Shown one piece after another: positions 16,017-21,364 of a stretch of DNA of 21,364 nucleotides. The stretch covers positions 1 through 21,364 of the forward strand of contig CAJUJM010000021.1 in assembly GCA_910586755.1 (NCBI GenBank), given 5' to 3'. The notes below the pieces were generated by a model. The model was not told where the DNA came from, made no database searches, and saw only the letters and a program-made list of their open reading frames with translations. This stretch comes from an uncultured Lachnospiraceae bacterium (GTDB lineage Bacteria; Bacillota; Clostridia; Lachnospirales; Lachnospiraceae). The position numbers and the translations under genes were made by a program. How positions within the stretch are numbered: position 1 is the stretch's first letter; each line of letters begins with the position of its first letter.

Positions 16017-18034
16017 AAAATGGGGATTTTTTACAGGAACGCTATGAGATTTTGGAACAAATCGGCTCTGGCGGCATGTCCGATGTGTATAAGGCAAAAT
16101 GCCACAAGCTGAACCGTTTGGTGGCTATTAAGGTATTAAAAGATGAATTTTGCGCGGACGCCGGTTTTGTCGCCAGTTTTAAGATGGAAGCCCAGGCGGC
16201 AGCAGGCCTGTCCCATCCCAATATTGTCAATGTATTTGACGTTGTAGATCAGGATGAGCTTCATTATATTGTTATGGAGCTGATTGAAGGAATTACCCTG
16301 AAAAATTATATCGCCAAAAAAGGGAAACTGGACAACAAGGAAGCTATCGGGATAGCCATCCAGATTGCACAAGGTATGATGGCGGCCCACGAAAGCCATA
16401 TTATCCATCGGGATATTAAACCTCAGAATATTATTATTTCCATGGATGGAAAGGCCAAGGTGGCGGATTTTGGCATTGCCAAAGCAATCAGCATGCAGGC
16501 TAAAAATTCTGATGCCATCGGCTCTGTTCAATATATCTCACCGGAACAGGCCAGCGGCAATATAAGCGATACCAGAAGCGATATCTATTCCTTTGGAATT
16601 ACCCTGTATGAGATGGTTACGGGGACCGTTCCATTTGACGGGAATGATGCCACTACTGTGGCATTAGCCCATCTGGAAAAAGAGATCGCCCCTCCGTCCC
16701 GGTTTAACAGACAGATCGCTCCGGGGCTTGAGGCCATTATTTTAAAATGTACCGAGAAGCATCCCGACGACAGGTACGGATCTGCCGCTGAGGTGATTAA
16801 TGAATTGCGCCACGTTCTTTTAAATCCGGAAGACAACGGAAACAGCCGGAAAGAAGAGGAACCGGATCCAGAGGAAATTTTAAATCCAAAGCAGGAGAAA
16901 GATATCACTCACAGCCTGGAAAAACTGTTTTCTATAGGCGGGATTGCCGGGGCTGTCCTGATTGTGGCGGTTTTGGTATTTTTCGTGGCCCAGGTGGCAG
17001 GGCTGTTTAATGTGGGGCCGGGAATTGCCCTGCCCACAAAGGAAAAGGAGTCAAGTCGGGCGGAAAATACCATTGTTCTCTCAGAAAGCCAGACCAACAT
17101 TCCGGAGCTTTTGGGCATTTCAGAGGATGGGGCAAAGGCCCGTCTGGCAGAGGCGTCCCTGGTTCCGGAGCTTAAGTATGAATATTCGGAAACTGTGAGA
17201 GAGGGCTATGTAATCTCCCAGGACAACGCCGGAACTACAGTGGAAAAGGGATCCACAGTTCGGATTACCATCAGCAAGGGAAGCGGCAGGACAGAGGTGG
17301 CATCCCTGGAGCTTGAAGGAAAAACCGATGTGGAGGCCAAGGAGATTTTGGATGCAAATGAGATTTCTGTGGTAATGACAGGGGAAAACAGTGAAGAGGT
17401 AGAGGCCGGCCGGGTAATTCGCTGCCAGCCGGAAGATGTGGTCTATAAGGGGGGAGAGCCCATTGTCCTCTACATCAGTTCAGGACCCAAGGTGAAAACA
17501 GTGCCGGTTCCCAATCTGGGGGGACAGTCGGATGAGGATGCGGCTAAGCTTTTAGAGAGTATAGGACTTGTGCCTGGAGAGGTAGAAATAGAGCACAATG
17601 ATGAGGTAGCGGAATGGAGTGTGATCCGCCAGAACATTCCACCGGGAACCCAGGTGCCGGTGGGAACTGCCGTAGGCTATGTGGTAAGCTACGGACCGGA
17701 AAAAATACCTGCCAATCCGTCAGGGCTGACCCATGGCCGGGATATCTATATTGGCTATATTGATGAGGAATTTGACTTAAATCCCGTAATCGGTCCCGGA
17801 AGCGGCAGTACCTATGTCCGGATCAAGATCCAATTAAAACAGTTTGTAAACGGCAGAACGATTTATAAGACTTTAATGCCGGAGCATAATGTAAACGGAA
17901 GCAGCAAGCTCTCCATCTATTTCCCTGAAATTATAGGAGAATACGGAGTGGAGGAAGGTACGGTCGAGGTAGTAAATGCCCAAACCGGAAAGGTTTTGGA
18001 AAGCTACGAAATATCCTTTGAGCTGGAAGAATAA
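16010..18034 (+). CDS. prkC: PASTA-domain Ser/Thr protein kinase (PrkC/Stk)
   Basis: This is a one-pass membrane receptor kinase. Family members sense muropeptides or lipid II and regulate cell-wall synthesis, division and, in Bacillus, spore germination. It has 674 residues. The cytoplasmic kinase domain spans about 12-270, with the glycine loop GSGGMSDVY (19-27), Lys41, HRDIKPQN (133-140; catalytic Asp135), DFG (153-155) and GSVQYISPEQASG (171-183). A charged juxtamembrane linker is followed by one membrane helix (about 308-332). Three extracellular PASTA repeats lie at about 362-424, 427-492 and 496-563. The second lacks the usual VP opening and is the most divergent. About 105 residues after the last repeat form an additional predicted beta-rich extracellular domain. 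GAGGGG lies 5 nt before the ATG. The gene overlaps prpC by 7 nt and is followed 4 nt later by rsgA. Confidence 0.95.
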   Translation: MLKNGDFLQERYEILEQIGSGGMSDVYKAKCHKLNRLVAIKVLKDEFCADAGFVASFKMEAQAAAGLSHPNIVNVFDVVDQDELHYIVMELIEGITLKNYIAKKGKLDNKEAIGIAIQIAQGMMAAHESHIIHRDIKPQNIIISMDGKAKVADFGIAKAISMQAKNSDAIGSVQYISPEQASGNISDTRSDIYSFGITLYEMVTGTVPFDGNDATTVALAHLEKEIAPPSRFNRQIAPGLEAIILKCTEKHPDDRYGSAAEVINELRHVLLNPEDNGNSRKEEEPDPEEILNPKQEKDITHSLEKLFSIGGIAGAVLIVAVLVFFVAQVAGLFNVGPGIALPTKEKESSRAENTIVLSESQTNIPELLGISEDGAKARLAEASLVPELKYEYSETVREGYVISQDNAGTTVEKGSTVRITISKGSGRTEVASLELEGKTDVEAKEILDANEISVVMTGENSEEVEAGRVIRCQPEDVVYKGGEPIVLYISSGPKVKTVPVPNLGGQSDEDAAKLLESIGLVPGEVEIEHNDEVAEWSVIRQNIPPGTQVPVGTAVGYVVSYGPEKIPANPSGLTHGRDIYIGYIDEEFDLNPVIGPGSGSTYVRIKIQLKQFVNGRTIYKTLMPEHNVNGSSKLSIYFPEIIGEYGVEEGTVEVVNAQTGKVLESYEISFELEE

Positions 18035-18038
18035 TAGA

Positions 18039-18920
18039 ATGACAGGAAAGATTATTAAAGGAATTGCAGGATTTTATTACGTACATGACAAAAAAAGCAG
18101 GATATATGAGTGCCGGGCCAAAGGGATTTTCCGCAATCGGAAAGTAAAGCCCCTGGTTGGGGATGACGTGGAGTTTACCGTGCTGGACGACGGGACCGGA
18201 GAGGGAAACATTGATACCATCCTTCCCCGAAAAAACCAGTTAATCCGCCCGGCATCCGCCAATGTGGATCAGGCTCTGGTGGTTTTTGCCATTACCCACC
18301 CGGAGCCCAACCGGAATCTTTTAGATCGGTTTCTGGTAATGATGGGAACCGAGAAGATTCCGGTGATTATCTGTTTTAACAAGGTGGATCTGTGCGGCAG
18401 GGAGCTTTCCGATGTCTACCAGGCCATTTATGAGCCTGCCGGATACCAGACGGTTTTTGTCAGCACTTATGAAGGGACAGGTATGGAAAACTTAAGGCAG
18501 CTGCTAAGGGGAAAAACCACAGTTCTGGCAGGCCCTTCCGGGGTGGGAAAGTCCTCTTTGACAAATCTGCTTTTGCCGGAGGCCGCTATGGAGACCGGGG
18601 ATATCAGCGAAAAAATTCAGAGAGGCCGGCATACCACCCGCCACTCTCAGCTATTTTGTGTGGAGGAAAATACCTATCTGATGGATACCCCGGGTTTCAG
18701 CTTTCTTACTCTGGACATGGAGCCCCAAAAACTGAAGGAGTATTTTGCCGAATTTACTCCCTATGAGGAGGACTGTAAATTTTTAGGCTGTGTCCATGTG
18801 GGGGAAAAGATTTGCGGGGTGAAAGAGGCGTTAAAATCCGGGAAAGTAAGCAAGAGCCGGTACGGCAATTACCTGCAGATTTATGAGGAACTGAAGGAAA
18901 AAGAACGGAGGAAATATTAG
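18039..18920 (+). CDS. rsgA: Small ribosomal subunit biogenesis GTPase RsgA
   Basis: RsgA is a circularly permuted GTPase that checks late 30S assembly. The start is ATG 18039, 4 nt after the prkC stop; a longer reading from 17976 would lie inside prkC. This gives 293 residues. The OB-fold RNA-binding domain covers about 1-70. The permuted G motifs appear in the order G4 NKVDL (114-118), G1 GPSGVGKSS (165-173), G2 RGRHTTR (195-201) and G3 DTPGF (216-220). The C-terminal zinc-binding residues are Cys246, Cys251, His253 and Cys259. RsgA is a known PrkC substrate in Bacillus, which fits the adjacency. The TAG stop shares its last base with the GTG start of rpe. Confidence 0.96.
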   Translation: MTGKIIKGIAGFYYVHDKKSRIYECRAKGIFRNRKVKPLVGDDVEFTVLDDGTGEGNIDTILPRKNQLIRPASANVDQALVVFAITHPEPNRNLLDRFLVMMGTEKIPVIICFNKVDLCGRELSDVYQAIYEPAGYQTVFVSTYEGTGMENLRQLLRGKTTVLAGPSGVGKSSLTNLLLPEAAMETGDISEKIQRGRHTTRHSQLFCVEENTYLMDTPGFSFLTLDMEPQKLKEYFAEFTPYEEDCKFLGCVHVGEKICGVKEALKSGKVSKSRYGNYLQIYEELKEKERRKY

Positions 18921-19588
18921 TGGAATACATTTTAGCGCCATCTATTCTTGGGGCGGATTTTACCAGATTAGGGGAGGAAATAAAAACCGTGGCAGAGGCA
19001 GGAGCAGAATACATCCATCTGGATGTTATGGACGGAGCCTTTGTTCCCAGCATTTCCTTTGGCATGCCGGTAATTCAGGCTGTGAGAAAGGCCACAGATA
19101 AGATTTTTGACGTCCACATGATGGTAGAGGAGCCAGGGCGTTATATTACAGATATGAAAAATGCCGGGGCGGATTTAATCTGTGTCCATGCAGAGGCCTG
19201 CTGCCATTTGGATCGCACTCTGCATCAGATTAAAGAGGCAGGCTTAAAGGCAGGGGCAGCTTTAAATCCCGCTACCCCGGTGGAAGTGCTAGAGTATGTG
19301 CTTCCTCTGACAGACATGGTGCTTGTGATGTCTGTCAATCCCGGTTTTGGGGGCCAGAAATTTATCCCTTATGCCACAGAAAAGGTTAAAAAGTTGCGGG
19401 CTATGATGGAGGACAGAGGTCTTTCTGCGGATATCCAGGTAGACGGCGGCGTAACACTAGAGAATGCCAAAGAGCTTCTGGAGGCAGGAGCCAACATTCT
19501 GGTGGCTGGATCTGCTGTATTTAAAAATGATGCCGCCGCCAACGTAGCAGAATTTTTGAAAATTTTTAGGGAGTTTCAGGGACGTTAG
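18920..19588 (+). CDS. rpe: Ribulose-phosphate 3-epimerase
   Basis: Rpe interconverts ribulose 5-phosphate and xylulose 5-phosphate in the pentose-phosphate pathway. It has 222 residues forming a TIM barrel. Metal ligands are His33, Asp35 (HLDVMDG, 33-39), His66 (DVHMM) and Asp175 (QVDGG); Asp35 and Asp175 are the acid-base pair. The phosphate-binding MSVNPGFGGQKF (137-148) is typical. The start is GTG 18920, whose G is the last base of the rsgA stop; GGAGG lies 8 nt upstream. The gene ends 2 nt before thiN. The rsgA-rpe-thiN order is conserved in Firmicutes, although the three functions are not directly connected. Confidence 0.97.
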   Translation: MEYILAPSILGADFTRLGEEIKTVAEAGAEYIHLDVMDGAFVPSISFGMPVIQAVRKATDKIFDVHMMVEEPGRYITDMKNAGADLICVHAEACCHLDRTLHQIKEAGLKAGAALNPATPVEVLEYVLPLTDMVLVMSVNPGFGGQKFIPYATEKVKKLRAMMEDRGLSADIQVDGGVTLENAKELLEAGANILVAGSAVFKNDAAANVAEFLKIFREFQGR

Positions 19589-19590
19589 CC

Positions 19591-20241
19591 ATGAGAACTT
19601 GTCTGGTAATTACCGGCGGGCCTATTGATCTGGACTTTGCCGGATCCTTTTTAAGAGAAAGAAGCTTTCACAAAATTATTGCGGCGGATGCAGGCCTTGA
19701 GGCTGCCAAAGCCCTGGGGCTTGTCCCGGATGTGATTGTAGGAGATTTTGATACGGTAGAACCTGAGGTTTTAGAAGAATTCAAAAAAGTGGAGTACATT
19801 GTTTGGGAGGTGCACCGGCCGGAAAAGGACGAGACCGATACGGAATTAGCCTTAAACCGGGCCATGGCGTCAGGCTGCGGTGAGATTGCAGTTCTGGGAG
19901 CCACAGGGGGGCGTCTGGATCATATGATGGGAAATGTCCACCTTTTGTATCCCTGCCTGCAAAAGGGGATTTTTGCTTATCTGCTGGATAAGCAGAATAA
20001 GGTATATTTGCTGGATGGGGGAAAAGACTTTTTTAAAGAGACTTTGTGGGGAAAATACATCTCGTTCCTGCCTCTGACTCAGGAGGTAAAGGGGATCACT
20101 CTGAGAGGGTTTCGATACCCTTTGACAAAAAAGGATATTGAGATCGGCACCAGTCTGTGCATCAGCAATGAGCTGACGGAGGAAGAAGGACGGATTGAGT
20201 TTGATGAGGGGGTTTTAATCTGCGTGGAGTCCCACGATTAG
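19591..20241 (+). CDS. thiN: Thiamine diphosphokinase (thiamine pyrophosphokinase)
   Basis: ThiN transfers pyrophosphate from ATP to thiamine, making thiamine diphosphate. It has 216 residues. The ATP/metal motifs are GDFDT (51-55) and KDETDTE (79-85), with GATGGRLDH (103-111) following. The C-terminal beta-sandwich thiamine-binding region includes SFLPLTQEVKGITLRGFRYP and the SNE motif. Its ribosome-binding site is weak (AGGGA) and it begins 2 nt after rpe, so it is probably coupled. No thiamine synthesis gene is present nearby, consistent with a salvage role for this copy, but other genes may lie outside the window. Thiamine diphosphate is the cofactor of transketolase, which shares substrates with Rpe. 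Confidence 0.94.
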   Translation: MRTCLVITGGPIDLDFAGSFLRERSFHKIIAADAGLEAAKALGLVPDVIVGDFDTVEPEVLEEFKKVEYIVWEVHRPEKDETDTELALNRAMASGCGEIAVLGATGGRLDHMMGNVHLLYPCLQKGIFAYLLDKQNKVYLLDGGKDFFKETLWGKYISFLPLTQEVKGITLRGFRYPLTKKDIEIGTSLCISNELTEEEGRIEFDEGVLICVESHD

Positions 20242-20257
20242 AAGGAGCAAGATTGCT

Positions 20258-21094
20258 ATGAAGCATACACCACAGAAAAAAATCATGATGATAAACGATC
20301 TTTCCGGCTACGGGCGGTGTTCCCTAACCGTTGCCCTTCCGGTTTTGGCCGCCCTAAAGGTTCAGTGCTGTCCAGTACCCACTTCTGTTTTTTCCAATCA
20401 TACCGGGTTTTCTACCTGGTTTTTTGATGATTACACGGAAAAGATGCCGGGATATTTGGAAAAGTGGCAGGAGTTAGGCCTGTCCTTTGATGGGATTGCC
20501 GTGGGCTTTTTAGGATCCGCAGAGCAGATCCATATTGTGGAAGACGCTATCCATAAGTTTAAAGGCCCCCATACCAGGGTCCTTGTGGATCCCATTATGG
20601 GAGATGACGGCCAGGCTTACGCCACCTATACAGAGGAAATGTGCCGCCAGCTTGGAAAACTGATTGCTTATGCAGATATTATCACCCCCAATCTGACAGA
20701 AGCCTGTATTTTAACCGGGGAACCTTACCGAAAAGAGGGATGGAAGCGCCGGGAGATAGAAGAACTTTTAAAACGCCTTCAGGCCATGGGGCCGGAAAAA
20801 GTGGTGATTACCGGGGTGAAGGAAGGACAGTTCCTCACCAACGGAGTTTTAGAAGGAAATCAGAAAGTCCGTTTTATCCGCACCAGAACCGCAGGGGCTC
20901 AGCGGCCCGGCACCGGGGACGTGTTTTCTTCTATTGTGGCAGGGGATATGGTAAATGAAGAAGACTTTGGAAAATCCGTAAAAAAGGCTGCCCGGTTTAT
21001 CGGAGATTGTATCCGCCTGTCCGACGAGATGGAGATTCCGAAAGAAAATGGGGTGTGTTTTGAAATGCTTTTAAATAAGCTGATTTCCAGATAG
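20258..21094 (+). CDS. pdxY: Pyridoxal/pyridoxamine kinase (ribokinase superfamily)
   Basis: This is a PfkB/ribokinase-fold kinase of the pyridoxal-kinase type, expected to phosphorylate vitamin B6 vitamers for pyridoxal-phosphate salvage. It has 278 residues. Matching features: INDLSGYGRCSLTVALPVL (12-30), DPIMGD (111-116), TPNLTEA (143-149) and the anion hole RPGTGD (216-221) with probable catalytic base Asp221. The opening motif and length fit pyridoxal/pyridoxamine kinase better than the related ThiD (HMP kinase). I am sure of the family and less sure of the preferred vitamer. AAGGAG lies about 11 nt before the ATG. It begins 16 nt after thiN and is the last gene of the run. In Bacillus the block instead continues with spoVM and rpmB. 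Confidence 0.85.
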   Translation: MKHTPQKKIMMINDLSGYGRCSLTVALPVLAALKVQCCPVPTSVFSNHTGFSTWFFDDYTEKMPGYLEKWQELGLSFDGIAVGFLGSAEQIHIVEDAIHKFKGPHTRVLVDPIMGDDGQAYATYTEEMCRQLGKLIAYADIITPNLTEACILTGEPYRKEGWKRREIEELLKRLQAMGPEKVVITGVKEGQFLTNGVLEGNQKVRFIRTRTAGAQRPGTGDVFSSIVAGDMVNEEDFGKSVKKAARFIGDCIRLSDEMEIPKENGVCFEMLLNKLISR

Positions 21095-21126
21095 AAGCTT
21101 TTATAAGATTGACGCAGAGATATATT

Positions 21127-21160
21127 TATGAAAAAATAAAATAGGCTTTATATTTTCATA
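21127..21160. repeat. Imperfect AT-rich inverted repeat
   Basis: The arms at 21127-21138 and 21149-21160 can pair at 11 of 12 positions (TATGAAAA with TTTTCATA, one mismatch, then ATA with TAT), leaving a 10-nt loop. No T-run follows, so it is not a typical terminator. In AT-rich DNA this could be chance. Confidence 0.4.
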
Positions 21161-21209
21161 TGTGCTTATGATGAAGCGAAATTAACTTTGAAAAATAGAG
21201 AATGTTTTT

Positions 21210-21240
21210 AAATGGCGGAGGAAATTCTTCCGTCATTTTT
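21210..21240 (+). terminator. Rho-independent terminator of the long gene run
   Basis: A 12-bp stem (21210-21221 with 21227-21238, two G-U pairs) encloses a 5-nt loop AAATT; the inner AA and TT could add pairs. Its 3' end runs directly into a five-T tract (21236-21240). It lies about 115 nt after the last stop codon and fits the end of the + strand transcript. Confidence 0.75.
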
Positions 21241-21244
21241 ACTT

Positions 21245-21262
21245 GTGTGCCGGCAGGCACAC
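21245..21262. repeat. Perfect 7-bp GC-rich hairpin after the terminator
   Basis: GTGTGCC and GGCACAC are exact inverse complements separated by GGCA. The hairpin begins 4 nt after the terminator T-tract. A weak second stem (21269-21272 with 21278-21281) and a five-T tract (21283-21287) follow, so the unit could be a backup terminator, a structured RNA or a small dispersed palindrome. Confidence 0.55.
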
Positions 21263-21364
21263 GTTCTAAGGAGTTCTTCCTGTTTTTATTAAAATCCCAA
21301 TGCTTTTATAAAATGTTATTTTCAGAGATTATACTATTCTGCGAAAATCCGTAAAAGGCTTTGT

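Larger units (their letters stand above)
21095..21364. other. AT-rich non-coding tail after the gene run
   Basis: No coding region of useful size is visible on either strand; only very short frames such as one of a few codons from ATG 21128. Base composition drops sharply in GC compared with the genes. It contains an imperfect AT-rich inverted repeat, a good terminator and a separate perfect 7-bp hairpin, all listed separately. A TATACT at 21330-21335 has no convincing -35 partner. Confidence 0.7.

Noticed and set aside
21109..21142. Promoter TTGACG with TAAAAT downstream of pdxY
   Set aside because: The gap between the boxes is 22 nt, outside the functional range, and no gene follows in the window.
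21330..21335. TATACT as a promoter for a gene beyond the window
   Set aside because: No -35 box lies at 16-18 nt upstream and the downstream sequence ends at base 21364, so it cannot be supported.
1..21364. CRISPR array, insertion sequence, phage remnant, tRNA or rRNA, or a novel defence system
   Set aside because: No direct-repeat/spacer pattern, transposase, integrase or structural RNA gene was seen. All genes belong to known housekeeping families in a conserved order.

Overview
The window is a dense run of chromosomal housekeeping genes. All 16 protein-coding genes are on the + strand and cover nearly everything from base 1 to 21094; a 270-base AT-rich non-coding tail follows. Gene content, ATG/GTG starts, strong AGGAGG ribosome-binding sites and the def-fmt-rsmB-rlmN-prpC-prkC-rsgA-rpe-thiN order (known from Bacillus and Clostridia) point to a Firmicute. 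The intermediate GC content, the linked fhs and the protein style suggest Clostridia, probably Lachnospiraceae (Enterocloster, Hungatella or Lachnoclostridium-like). The genus is an inference. I see no mobile element, phage gene, CRISPR array, tRNA or rRNA.

Layout. (1) 1-666: the 3' part of a ClpP-fold protease of the TepA type, cut by the window edge. (2) 677-705: a near-consensus housekeeping promoter opening a long gene run. (3) 783-8314: ftsK/spoIIIE DNA translocase, fhs (10-formyl-tetrahydrofolate synthesis), murE and murF (the last cytoplasmic amino-acid additions to the peptidoglycan precursor). (4) 8386-15242: priA (replication restart helicase), def and fmt (initiator Met formylation and deformylation), a YugP-type membrane zinc peptidase, rsmB and rlmN (rRNA methylation). 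(5) 15270-18920: prpC phosphatase, prkC PASTA kinase, rsgA ribosome-assembly GTPase. (6) 18920-21094: rpe, thiN and a pyridoxal/pyridoxamine kinase. (7) 21095-21364: an intrinsic terminator plus two further inverted repeats.

How they fit together. Fhs makes the formyl donor that Fmt uses, and Def removes the formyl group after initiation. RsmB, RlmN and RsgA act on the ribosome. MurE and MurF build the stem peptide, and PrkC carries extracellular PASTA repeats of the kind that bind muropeptides in relatives. FtsK, PriA and the cell-wall genes link chromosome handling with division. Junctions from def to thiN are mostly overlaps or gaps under 30 nt, so translational coupling is likely.

I did not find a new defence or mobile system here. 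The observations worth checking are smaller: a corrected ftsK start with its promoter, an AT-hook-like tail on FtsK, a MurE with mixed subfamily motifs, a possible promoter inside priA, an extra extracellular domain on PrkC, and structured sequence after the last gene.
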